This document shows, piece by piece, positions 1 through 11,998 of a stretch of 64,000 nt of DNA. Both the position numbers and the translations under genes were made by a program. The notes below the pieces were generated by a model. It saw only the letters and a program-made list of their open reading frames with translations, was not told where the DNA came from and ran no database searches. The DNA comes from Apostichopus japonicus (taxonomy: Eukaryota > Echinodermata > Holothuroidea > Aspidochirotida > Stichopodidae). The DNA lies in assembly GCF_037975245.1 (NCBI RefSeq), contig NC_092569.1, positions 13,129,001 through 13,193,000 of the forward strand. Direction: 5' to 3'. Position 1 is the first letter of the stretch. The number at the start of each line of letters is the position of its first letter.

Positions 1-2256
1 TGTGCAAAGAAGGCGACTAATAAACTTTTATTGCTTGTATTTACCATACGTAATTAGTTGAGTTATGTAGCTACTATATACCATATATGCTGTACCCTAT
101 ATACATGTTGTAGCGTACGGTATTCTAAGCTGAGCGTTATGTTCTGGTTTGTGAGCAATCGATAGCAATATTATTGCCATCCCCGAGAGAAAAATTTGAT
201 TCTGTATATCAATCGGGCGGTTTTCTATGACCAGGACGTTGCTGTATCTCTCTGCTCAGACCTACAAACATCAATACAAGAGGTCTCTGCTTCTGCACTG
301 CAGATTGTCAAACTACAATTTATTCACTAAAGATCACCAAAGTGTTGATTATTTTAGCCACGTAAACATTAGCAAATATTAATTACAAATTTCAGACTAA
401 ATTACCAATAAAATTTTCAGATCTCCGTGGTGGTTATTAGTAATATTTACCAAAAGTAAGTTAGAGCACATTTCTTAAATCATTGGCACAATTTGCCCAA
501 GTGTTAATACTGTCACGAAGAAAGCACTTTATTTTGCTCGTGTGTACATTATTATAGGCTATCTTGCCTGTTTTACCGCTATACAATGTTTCTTTGTTTA
601 ATCACTGGAGCTGTTAGAGTAGCAGCTCCCTGGTTAAGGGGTCGTTTTTAATGCCATTCGAGTACATGTTTTTAGACATGAAATTTGGGGTATATTTTGA
701 AACAAGTTGCCAGGAAGAATCCTTGCCTAATTTTATAGCGTTTGTCAGAGGCGTTGTTTTTAGGGACTCCTGCAGAAGATCGGCATGATGCACTTTCGGC
801 ATGAAACAGTTCATCGTTCCCGTTTAGCTGCGCTTCGTTGCCCCTGACGCAATGCGTATAGTTTAGCTACGCTGCTATATAGGGAACTTGCGCATTACAG
901 AATAGCTGAGCCGTGATAGTGTTAGTTCATGTACGTCACCCGTGTATCGTGTGTGTGTATGTATGTGTGTGTGGTAGGCTACTTACTTTTCTTATTGGCA
1001 TGAAGTGTTCAGACTGCCTTATACCTGCAGACGATGCAGTGGCGTAGGAAGGTACTTTTGAATGGGGGGGCTGAAGACTGATGGCCGGCCTGGGGGAGGG
1101 GTCAAGGGGAGGGGGTGTCTCCCTCCCCTTTGGAATTTTTTGCATTTCCAGGTAGCCTCAGATGCAGTTTGGTGCAATATAGCACACTTCAACACCCACT
1201 CCATTTTGTAAACTTAATTTTGTATTTTCACCTGGCCTTAGATGCAATTTGGTGCTCCAAATGAGATTTTTTTCTCATTTGGAAATGAAAAAGGGGTTTT
1301 CTGACTTGCGAAGCGGGGGGGGGGCGGAATGATACTTCCGCCCCTCCACATTTTTCACTGGGGGGGGCTGGCGCCCCCAGCCCCCCCGGTTCCTACGCCC
1401 TTGAGACGATGCATGCTTTACTAGCTTTATTTCTTCACGGAACGACGCACCAACTACACGAGTGAAAAGACGATTCAGTCTATAGTAAAAATTGACTGGT
1501 TGTAAATCTTAATAGTTAACACATCAACCATAGATATTTGTCTGGATATGGGCATATTTGCAGGTCAAGAACTAGTACAGTGTTAACTAGTACAATGTGA
1601 ACTATAGGTGGTACAAGACAACGTACTTTATGGTATGAGTCTGTATACGTCAAAACTATAGATAAGAAATTGACGGAAAAGTAAAACTTTCTTAAACATA
1701 ACGTCATTATATATGATTTATCCTACCGTAACCTTATGTGTAAAGATTTGACAGTTCGGCAGTCGTGTCGCTGTAGAGGAGGAGTGATTGGGGCATACAA
1801 TGTAAGTTTATACACAACACTGCCAAACACTTGCACCGTTAACACGTGAAACCGACGAGCAAGCTCCATACAGTCAAGAACCATGCAGTTTCAAAGTATA
1901 GGCCTACGTGCTAGCATTATATGCCTAACTGTTCAATTTTTTTTCGATTCTTTTGAATATTTGTATATATGATTTCGGCGCTAACTAGATCTCATTGACA
2001 CACTAAATATTCATATATTATAGGAGGTTAACGATTATGTATTGCTTCATCCAGCTCCATCCTGAACGTACGTTAAAGCCCACCAACATTGCTTTAAGTA
2101 GCCTTTAAACATACAACATTCCACTGACGAACGAACCTTATATATATATATATATATATATGCATTGCTATCGTACATGCAGCCATCGAAAGTCACACTA
2201 CATACGCAACTACCAGTCACGGCTTAAAATAATTTCCATGATCGTGGCGAACTTAC
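1..2256 (-). other. Start of the first DDO-like intron; no exon seen
   Basis: This stretch follows the phase-2 donor of the DDO-like exon. I searched the minus strand for the expected next exon and found none. It is AT-rich and holds a MITE-like unit (1036-1403) and a short TA run (about 2139-2161). The rest is unremarkable. Confidence 0.6.
1036..1403. mobile_element. MITE-like non-autonomous element with G/C-rich ends
   Basis: The ends form an imperfect inverted repeat: CAGTGGCGTAGGAAGG at the left, and the right end reads CAAGGGCGTAGGAACCGG on the opposite strand. The interior has runs of G and C and a repeated phrase near 1152 and 1220 (CAGATGCA-type, reading 'ggtagcctcagatgca' and 'ggccttagatgca'). 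No coding potential is seen. This terminal motif is typical of short DNA-transposon derivatives in invertebrates. Target-site duplication is not resolved. Confidence 0.6.
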
Positions 2257-2441
2257 AAGCATAGTTCAGCAGGTGTATCTCCGATCTTAGAAGGCTCCCA
2301 AAACCCAGCTGCTCCATCACCAGTGGTATCGGGAGTGAATTTATCAGCAAATATGGTCATTTCGACATCCGGCAACTTTTGCAGAATCCTAAGCGCAGTG
2401 GACAGTCCAATAACACCTGCTCCAATAACGGCGACCTTCAT
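2257..2441 (-). CDS. DDO: First coding exon of a D-aspartate / D-amino-acid oxidase (partial)
   Basis: The exon encodes the N-terminal 61 residues plus two bases of the next codon of an FAD-dependent D-amino-acid oxidase, an enzyme that oxidatively deaminates D-amino acids, usually in peroxisomes. Seen: a dinucleotide-binding start [20 protein letters not shown] with GAGVIG at residues 7-12, then a strand and [20 protein letters not shown] at 31-50. In the family, DKFTPDTT is closer to D-aspartate oxidase than to D-amino-acid oxidase, which usually has DRFTPLTT. The start at 2441 places Met just before the conserved V-x-V-I-G-A-G; an in-frame ATG 57 bases upstream would add an unconserved extension. 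The exon ends at a good donor (GTAAGT at 2256-2251) in phase 2. No later exon was recognised in 1-2250, so the remainder (catalytic region, possible C-terminal targeting tripeptide) lies outside. Family call is firm; the DDO versus DAO choice is inference. Confidence 0.88.
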
Positions 2442-3157
2442 TATTGTAATTAGCCACAACTGTGTATAGACAAAGTATACAGACTGGTAGTATAACAATG
2501 CATATAGGTTAGTCAGAGTATTTGTTGCACGTTGTGTGCAAAAACGTTATGAAATAGTGTTGAAATCTAATCCAAAAGAAGACAGAACGAAACCAACCCC
2601 GATTCATGTTATAAAGTATACCACATTCATGTTATACAGTGCCACACAATACCAATGTTTCATATAGGATGGGCAGATAAGCCTAACGTTTTAGATGCTC
2701 AGATCCGATGCGCTGCTGGGTCCTATACCTGCCGAAGGGCGGCGTTAGATTGAAGTAAGAGAACAGCCTATTTCCTCTTGGTTGCCTATATCATTCGAGA
2801 CGCCAAACTGCGCTACTTGTTTTGCAAGGCCCCGTAAACGAGGGGCGCCGGATTGGCCTAAACTTTATCGACTCAAAGCTGTTGCGCAACTGCATCTGAG
2901 GCGCCGCCAGCTTGAGGTGTTGATTACCTCTTGCCGAGTAACTTTTTGGTCGACAAAATTACTACATTTTCGACCGAGGAACCAAAAGCGCCGCTTCTTC
3001 TAAGATCCTAGTGCCTCCGGTTGGATCACTGAGCAGCAATTTATGTCCCATCCCAATCCATATGGTAATTGACAAGGAAAAGACAACAAAATATATGAAA
3101 AGGCTTAAAATCACGACGTACACGTGTGTAACAATATAATTATTCATGTTATATATC
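2442..3157. promoter_or_regulatory. 5' flank of the DDO-like gene; promoter not resolved
   Basis: Sequence upstream of the DDO-like start codon. On the minus strand a pyrimidine-rich run ending in ACAG lies about 20 bases before the ATG, so a 5' UTR intron is possible. No convincing TATA box or initiator could be fixed by eye. Nothing else is recognised. Confidence 0.25.
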
Positions 3158-5357
3158 AGGCGCGTATCCAGGATTTTCTTACCCGGGGGGCGCGAATTAC
3201 TATCTAAGCGGAGCGCCACCATCGGTTGGCGCGCAGCGTACAAGAAAATTTCTGGTTTTGATACCCCCCAGATCACCGGAAACGGCACTTCTCGGGCTTG
3301 AAATGACCAACCAGATGTACACTTTTGGCCTGATGACCAAGTATTTCCTAATAGTTTTTTTTTTTCCATCCATAACCTTTTTGAAGATTGTCAACCCGGC
3401 ACACGTCATGTTCGACCTGATCGCATGTCCTGTGGGTCTTTGCTTTTGTAGGTGATTCTACGTCGCGGCCCACAATACCCGTCAGCCCCACTTTTCAAGG
3501 TTTTAAGCCCCAAATTTGTTCAGAATTTGAAAATTCACATTTCTCGTGAATAAACTCACTTCGAAACATACCCATAATGTTGTACAAAATTTCATCTATG
3601 GACAACCAATATAGAAAAACTACCTTCAACCCCTAACAGACCGGTCGAAATTACACGAGTAGAGGGAAGTGTGATGCAGAATGTTGGTCAGAAATTTTCG
3701 AAAATTCAGACACAGTTAATTTATTGGTGTACAAATATTAAACCTCTTATAACGGCTATTATAAAACTTGGTTGAAGGAAATGAAAAAATAGCAGATATT
3801 TCCGAAACCGAACACTACACACATAGGCGTAGGAGGCGCGGCGGCAGTGGCGGAGCTAGGAGTATTGGTCAGGAGGGGCGAGAATGGTCTGTAGGGGCGC
3901 TTTCGACACTATCTAAGCGGAGCGCCACCACTGGTTGGCGCGTAGCGCACAGACAAATTTTGAGTAAAGATACTCCCTAGATCGCCGGAAATGACCCTTT
4001 CAGGGCCTGGCTAATTTGCAGATAAACGAAGAATAGGGTGTCATCGCCAAATTACACCAACAAAATGTGACAAATGTCAATAAGTAGATGAGAGCGCAAT
4101 AAAATAGTCAATAATCTAGAATAAGTAAAAAGTGGTAAAGAGCTGAAAAAGGCGCCAGCAGTCCATTTGAGTCCGTCAGGGGGCGCATCCCCCCTGACCG
4201 TATGGACGCTCCGCCACTGCGCGGCGGGGGTGCAGCCCCTAATTCGCCATTACTAATGTAAAAGAAACTTTTGACATTATTGGACCTCCATGCTTTCTAT
4301 ACATCTACATGAGACATGTCGTTGTTTACATTAGCATCCCGCGGTATACTGTGCAATTTGAACGGACCGTACGGTAAATGATGACATGCGATGTAATAAC
4401 CGATGCTTGCTTATATGATATTGACATTGACACGTTGAACGCGCGCTTCGCGCGCGAAAATTTTTGGTTATTTTTTCAGGCAAGTCGGACAGTTTTGAGG
4501 ATTTTCATCCTGGAACGCCATTTTCATGCTCACTGATATGATGTGATATCTGCTGTTTGCGTTACAAATTCGAACAGGCGCGTAGCGAGGAATTTGCCAA
4601 GGGAGGGGCGAAGAATGTAGGCAAATTATCTAAGCGTAGCGCCACCATAGGTTGGCGCGAAGCGTACAAGAAAATTTTGGCCGAAAATGCCTCCCAGATC
4701 GCTGGAAATGGCACTACCCAGGACCATTTGTTAGCGCGAAGCGTACAAGCAAATTTTGGCCGAAAATGTCTCCCAGATCGCTGGAAATGACACTTCCCAG
4801 GCCTTGTAAGTTGCATCTAAGCACTTTCTATTTCGAAATTACTTAGCGATATCATTTAAAAAATGCTGAATGGGGGGGGGGGGGGCGGTCGCCCCCATCC
4901 CAAAATGCGTCATGTTCCCCGACGACACGGTCGAGTTCGAGACCAGCCACAGTTGGTTTCATAGCACAATTCTACACACGCGTTATGATAGACCATATAT
5001 AGTATATATATAGATCATTAGTGAGAGAGGAAAATGGAAACGTCAAAAAAATGGAGTTGCCGGTGTAAGGGGTAGGGTGAGGCACACTTTTACGAAATCA
5101 TTGATCCGTCACTGGCTACCCTTCAGCGCTGTAATGATGTCACTGTTTCTCTTTCTCTCCCCGGTGTCTTCGCGTTTTTCTTTTACTCCCTCTTTTTCTC
5201 CTTCTTCTCTCTTTCTTCTTTTTCTTTTCCCTTCCTTCCTCTCCTCCTTCTCTTTTTCCCCTCTTTTTTCCTTTTTTCTTCCTTTTTTTTCTCTCCTCTT
5301 TTTCCTACCCGGGGGGCGCGCGCCCCCAACGCCCCCCCCCCTGGATACGCACCTGTA
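3158..5357. mobile_element. Mosaic of GC-rich MITE-like fragments
   Basis: A 25-base module (core CTAAGCGGAGCGCCACCA, then GGTTGGCGCG) recurs at about 3203, 3913 and 4629, each followed by AGCG..ACA(A)GA(C)AAATTT and, some 30 bases on, a CAGATC..CGGAAA or CAGATCGCTGGAAATG phrase. At 4655-4790 part of the module is tandemly duplicated with a 79-base period. The outer ends carry matching inverted motifs: GGCGCGTATCCAGGA near 3162, and CCTGGATACGCACC near 5341 reading inward. Both ends also carry ACCCGGGGGGCGCG. This is several related insertions, or one element broken by others. Reading frames here are by-products of the repeat. Confidence 0.55.
5140..5308. repeat. Pyrimidine-rich low-complexity tract
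   Basis: About 170 bases of nearly pure C/T on the plus strand (TTTTCTTTTCCC-type runs). The long reading frames on both strands here have strongly biased composition (Ser/Phe/Leu or Arg/Glu/Lys) and are artefacts of the tract. Confidence 0.85.
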
Positions 5358-5448
5358 TATATATAATAACAACGTCCGTATTAAAGACGATTAACGATAA
5401 TACTACTGTTACGGTGTTACCAGTAGCATTTTCTAGACCGACTGTTTC

Positions 5449-6220
5449 GGTGGGCTACACGGACAACCAATCCGTCGTGAATCTGGACTACATTGAAAAC
5501 GAATTAATCGGCGACTAGTCGCCGACTCATCAATCGCCGACTACCGGGTTCACGACGAGAGTGACCACATGGAAAACTCATTCGTGACTGCTCCGGCTAC
5601 ATAGGCGACTAAAATGGCCGATTCTACAGTAGCACTAGCAGTTGCTGCTATATGATTAGTTAAACGTAGTCGACGACGTCGAAGATTATCGCCTGTGTCT
5701 ATCCACAAGAAAGTACAGTACACTAGCAAATCATAAATCATGTTTCACCGGGCTGAATATTTTACCTGTAGTGGAAAGGGCTATGCAATTTTCGCTCGAG
5801 CAGCAAATTTCACTGTCCTTAGTTTGTATCCCTTGTCATTGGTTGTATATAATACAGGGTGTTCCCTCCACATTTCAATCATCTCCTTCTCCTCTGTCCA
5901 TGGGTCAGTCATCTTGAGTACATCGCCCATTAATCAGCACTTGGAATACCTCCAGTTGTATTGCCGACGATTCAGTCGAGTTGTGAACACGGCTACATGT
6001 ACGACGCGACGACTACTTGACGGCCAACTCGGACAACTGATTACTGTGCAGATTCAATTTTTGAATCTTCTACAACAAGTCGGCGACCGGTCGGAGGCGG
6101 GTCGCCAACGAGTTGGTCGGAGTTTTGTACCTGGCTACAAACGCAACTGATTAGTTTTGGATAGGGAACCCCCACTCGCCGACCGGTCGGCGACGAATCG
6201 GTCGTCCATGTAGCCCCACC
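5449..6220. mobile_element. 772-bp non-autonomous DNA-transposon-like element with ~30-bp inverted ends
   Basis: The left end begins GGTGGGCTACACGGACAACC and the right end, read on the other strand, begins GGTGGGGCTACATGGACGAC; the similarity continues to about 30 bases (..AATCCGTCG / ..CGATTCGTCG). Inside are further CGGCGAC and GTCGCCGAC-type short inverted motifs, including CGGCGACTAGTCGCCG near 5511. A 136-codon plus-strand frame (5740-6150) shows no recognisable domain and overlaps the inverted motifs. A clear target-site duplication is not visible. Confidence 0.65.
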
Positions 6221-9081
6221 TTTAGGAGACGTGCCAACCATTCAGGGTCATATGACGTGACGGTCCTTTGTAGCACTCAACTCTTATAGAACTCCTTGGA
6301 TGTGTATTCTATAACAAATAATGTAATGATCATCTCATAGCTACCACATAATCTTGTGAAAAGCTATGCGAATAATCGAATAAATTACCGCAATTTTCAA
6401 TTTCAAAATTGCCATTTTAAGTATTTTCTTTCAAAACAATGGAGATGCAGCTGAACCGCACTCAGCTTATCAGGACTGTACACAAGTGTACATATAGAAC
6501 ACAAAATATGTTAGGAAACTGCTTATCCACTTTAGAGCCTGTGTAAGAGAATGTGTACAAGTAAGTGCATGGGCCTGACGCTTTGATCCTGGCAGATGCT
6601 GAATGACAAGTAACATATACTACAAGGGACAAATACAAACACATATACAGACAAGTTAATGAGCAGGGTGAACACAAATGAGATTGATGTATGAGGATAA
6701 GTGGACGGATAGAAGAAAGAAACCAATAGGAAGAAGAGGAGAGGTAGGAGATAAACTGAAGAGGGGCAAAGAGACGATTAAGGGAAGAGGGTAGGGAATT
6801 AACTGCACAAAGACAGGTGTTACGGAAACGACATGTAAAGAATTCGTATCCGGCAGAAAGAATTTCCAAGGGTGCTAACGCATAAAAGAAAAGATGGACG
6901 AGGTTTCGAATGGTATTTTGAATAGTAATATTTCTATATTCTACAAATAATATGGATAATAAAGGTGAATGGTACAAATAAGTGATTAACAATCAAGGCG
7001 CCAGATTGAAAGAAATAACTTATCTATTACGACTGGGTCTGAAGTCGATGAACTCGATGGTGTCGTAGAGCGATGATCCGCGATAAAGAGTACTTCGTCA
7101 AAAGGCGCGGCGCGGAATTAATAAATGATTAAAAGTTTATCCAAGGACAGTTATTTCAGTTATAAAGGGATCCGCTTCAATTCACTGGATATGGTATTGA
7201 AAAGGGAAAGTCCATTCCGCAGTAGAAGTGAAGATAATTAGATAAACTGAAAGTCACTAAAGACTTGAAGATCATTCAGTCAGAACAGAATATAGTAATG
7301 ATAGGAATAAAACTGGTAACGCAGTGTTACGGCAAAACAATACAGAACCGTGCTATTGGAACGGGGTGAGAGGCGATGATTCCCCAACAACGGCGTATAG
7401 ACCTCTGACTGGTATCCGGACGCGGTACTAGCGTGGACTGTTACGAGGGCGATGACGTAGAGATGACGTCATCAGTAAATGGGTAGTTGTGAATATGCAA
7501 GAGGCAAAGCATGCCCATAACAACAGGAAAGTGTTGAATAGAAAGGTGGAAGAGAGCAAGGTGACAGAGGGGGAAATAGGGGAGATGGAGGGGTGGGGGG
7601 GTGGTGGTAGAAGAACGGTTATTCGTGTCCTTCCTGAATGTTGAGCCCATGAGGTTGAATGGTTCGAAGGCGTTGCATCCACAGTCTCTCTCCTGACCTA
7701 GAACGACTCAAGAGTTTTTCTCCACACTTTCCTGTGTTTTGTCATTCTGTAGTTTATTCCCTACCCTCTGCATTTTCAGTTGATCTCCTACCTCTGTACA
7801 AGTGTACATAGACAAAAAAAAGCTGACCACAGGACTCGTTTTTCCTTAGCAAACGCAAAGGTGCCTTGCAGTTAACAAGCACGTATGGTAGGATATAGGC
7901 GTGACGCCGTAAGCAATCCATAGGACAGTAGATGTTTGAGTAGTAGCCAAGGTCCGTGCAGATCAAGATTTTAAGATACGGAAAGGAAATTTCAACAAGG
8001 TTAGGCTATCAACCAAACCTATGTAATTGTTCTTTAAATTGATCGTAAATGCCCGTTGTAGTAGCTTATACGGAACGCTTATCTCTTCAATCCGAAAAGG
8101 GGTTTAGATAATATGTTAGTAGAGCTTGGTCACATGACCCTCCATTGTTGGTATACGTCTTCTTACTGTGGAGTGACAAGTCCAGCTCGTATCAGATTCG
8201 ATGACTTTAACTAGCCGGGGAGTTGTTATGGAACATATCGAACGTTAACAACGCCCTGATTTGTAGCGATAACCATGTAAATTTCGTTATCGATATGGCC
8301 AGATCCCGTAGTAGTTCTTCCAATGTTATTACTATCACAAACTTTCCTGAACTTCAGCTTATTAGAATTCAAGCATATACATATATTCAAGTATATGAAT
8401 CGGTTTACAATTATAAAGGCGTGTATCGATCGCGAATTGCGCATGCACGCCTTGAGTGTCACACATACAGGTATATAGTCTAAAGCAACTATGTGAACCG
8501 TGTTCGAAATGAAAATAATTCGTGAAATGTCTTATGCATATTGAGAAAAATGGCCTTCAGTCTAAGAATTTTTTTATTCACTGGGCCCTGCAGGTATCCT
8601 ATATATGGAGGAGTGTTCGGAAATCAAGATTGGTAAGTTTACACTATGACGAATACAGACATGTATGTACTTTGCTATCTACAGTTGTATACATTGCCCT
8701 CTATAGCATGTAGCCGCTCCCACGCGACTTGTCAGCTTCGTGTGGAGCTATCGGACAGCTCAGATGGTGAAAGAGAAAATGCGGCTCTCTTACAGAAAGA
8801 TCTTGATATGTATAGAAATTAATATAATTAATTTCTATATTCTTCTCGTTTGTTTCTACTGCAAATGTATGGTATAGTGTCTTTGTGAATAATAGAGTTG
8901 TTGGCAAAACTTATGTGATGTAAGCCATTTGAAACAAAAAGAAGTTTTGAAAGAAATTAATAATCCCACCCTACTACACAAGATCTTACCTTACGCAATC
9001 TCGGACACACAATCTCCATGAAGTGGATAAAACGTGCACCTTTAACTTCTTGTACTAGAGATTACACATCAGAACATGAAA
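6221..9081. other. Intergenic DNA, mostly unrecognised
   Basis: No gene was recognised. About 6505-6600 matches the flank and arm of the long inverted repeat at 17362-17539 (shared phrases GCTTATCCACT, GAGCCTGTGTAAGAGAA, GGCCTGAC and GATCCT(A/G)GCAG). Purine-rich stretches at 6660-6800 and 7500-7610 resemble degenerate repeat DNA. CTGTACAAGTGTACAT near 7794 recalls the GTACACAAGTGTACAT phrase at 6478. Confidence 0.5.
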
Positions 9082-9330
9082 TATGTATGTATTGTATGTA
9101 TTTTAGATCCTCCTGCAAACCGGAACTCGCGAAGAAGCCTCATTGGCTTATCAAAGCCGCAAGCTGACCGAAGTCAGTCTCTTACATTAATATTCAACGT
9201 CCATGATTATGAATTGTCAATTGTCAACAACTCTGTAACTGGACGACATACATCAATCTTTGGAGTGACTCGAACCGGGGACATTATGATTGGAAGGCAC
9301 CGGCGTTAACCACTGAGCTATCACTCCTGG
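9082..9330 (-). mobile_element. tRNA-derived SINE, copy 1
   Basis: Read on the minus strand it begins with a tRNA-like head: box A as TAGCTCAGTGG, then TTAACGCCGG, and box B as GGTTCGAGTCA. The body contains CATGGACGTT, ACTTCGGTCAGCTTGCG and GGCTTCTTCGCGAGTTCC, and the 3' tail is a TACATACA-type run. It matches the copy at 11749-11998 almost throughout, in the opposite orientation. Not a functional tRNA gene: the anticodon arm and acceptor pairing are degenerate. Confidence 0.85.
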
Positions 9331-11042
<1,712 letters not shown>

Positions 11043-11640
11043 AGAGGTGTGACTGGTAACCCAAAACGTTAGTCGCCAGCTTTTACAACCGGTCTGATAA
11101 CCACTATCAGTGTTGCAACCCAACTTTACATCTAAAATGAGGTGAAAAGTGGACTGTCAGGCTATAGACTATTCGTAATATATTAATCTGAAATCGAACA
11201 TAAACCAATCACGGTTCACGGACCAGTGTTTGACTAGGATTTTGATACGTGCTTCCCTCAGACGCATCTGCTCGAAAATGTTTGAATGCAACAGATAAAA
11301 ATCTTGCTTCCGCTCTTACACATCTGTGATAAATCCTCAAGCCAAAGAGCTGTTATATGACCTTTATGTATTTTGAAGTCAAGTAGAACGTTACTAGATC
11401 CCATTGCTGTCACTAATTATAGGCTAAGTAGTATGGTATAGGTCTATCTATATACACACAAACAATGAATTAAAAAGAAAACAATAACTGTCTATAGATG
11501 CGACGAGCATGTTCTAACCTTTATGCCATACTTTGTTTTGTATTGGGGAGAGGGCGGTCGTAATAAGTTTCGTGACTGTAATATTACTAATAGTATTCTT
11601 ATAGGGGGAAAAATAACACAACTTTAAAATAGGATAAGTT
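11043..11640. other. Intergenic DNA without recognised features
   Basis: No gene or repeat was recognised. Confidence 0.45.
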
Positions 11641-11647
11641 GAGAGAT

Positions 11648-11748
11648 TTTATCTCCATATACTTTTTTTATCTCCATATTCTCCATATCCATATTCTCCA
11701 TTATCTCCATATCTCCATATCTCCATATACATATTTTATCTCCATAAT
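11648..11748 (+). repeat. TCTCCATA short tandem repeat
   Basis: Irregular tandem copies of TCTCCATA/TATCTCCATAT directly abut the 5' end of the SINE at 11749. Confidence 0.8.
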
Positions 11749-11998
11749 GGCGGAGTGTATAGCCTAGTGGTTAACGCCGGCGTCTCCCAGTCATGAGATC
11801 CCCGGTTCGATTCCCCGCCGACAGCAATGTGTGTCGTCTGGCAAGGGTGTTGTTCAATAACAACTTCCTGACATGGACGTTAAATGGATGTGTGCCGAGA
11901 GATTGGCTTCGGTCAGCTTGCGAGTCTACAAGCCTCCATGGCTTCTTTCGCGAGTTCCTGCTTGCGGGAAGATCACATATACATACATACATATACTG
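11749..11998 (+). mobile_element. tRNA-derived SINE, copy 2
   Basis: The tRNA-like head carries box A (TAGCCTAGTGG) and box B (GGTTCGATTCC at 11804-11814). The body phrases CATGGACGTTAAATG, GGCTTCGGTCAGCTTGCG and CTTCTTTCGCGAGTTCCTG are shared with copy 1 at 9082-9330. It ends in an ACATACATACATATA tail. The head is too divergent in its stems to be called a working tRNA gene. SINEs are transcribed by RNA polymerase III from the internal boxes and mobilised by LINE enzymes. Confidence 0.88.

Noticed and set aside
2442-2498. N-terminal extension of the DDO-like protein from an in-frame ATG at 2498
   Set aside because: Family proteins begin a few residues before the V-x-V-I-G-A-G motif; the extension MLYYQSVYF... 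is unlike them and probably 5' UTR or intron.
5077-5394. 105-codon Ser/Phe/Leu-rich frame and its Arg/Glu/Lys antisense partner
   Set aside because: Both are products of the pyrimidine-rich tract and the adjoining GC-rich repeat end.
6462-6992. 176-codon minus-strand frame
   Set aside because: It overlaps the dispersed repeat at 6505-6600 and purine-rich low-complexity DNA, and has no recognisable domain.
9076-9309. A 77-codon plus-strand frame similar to a minus-strand frame at 11771-12112
   Set aside because: The similarity comes from two copies of the same tRNA-derived SINE read antisense; it is not a protein family.
11749-11822. Possible tRNA gene with good A and B boxes
   Set aside because: The acceptor and anticodon stems do not pair properly, and the sequence continues into a SINE body and tail shared with another copy.
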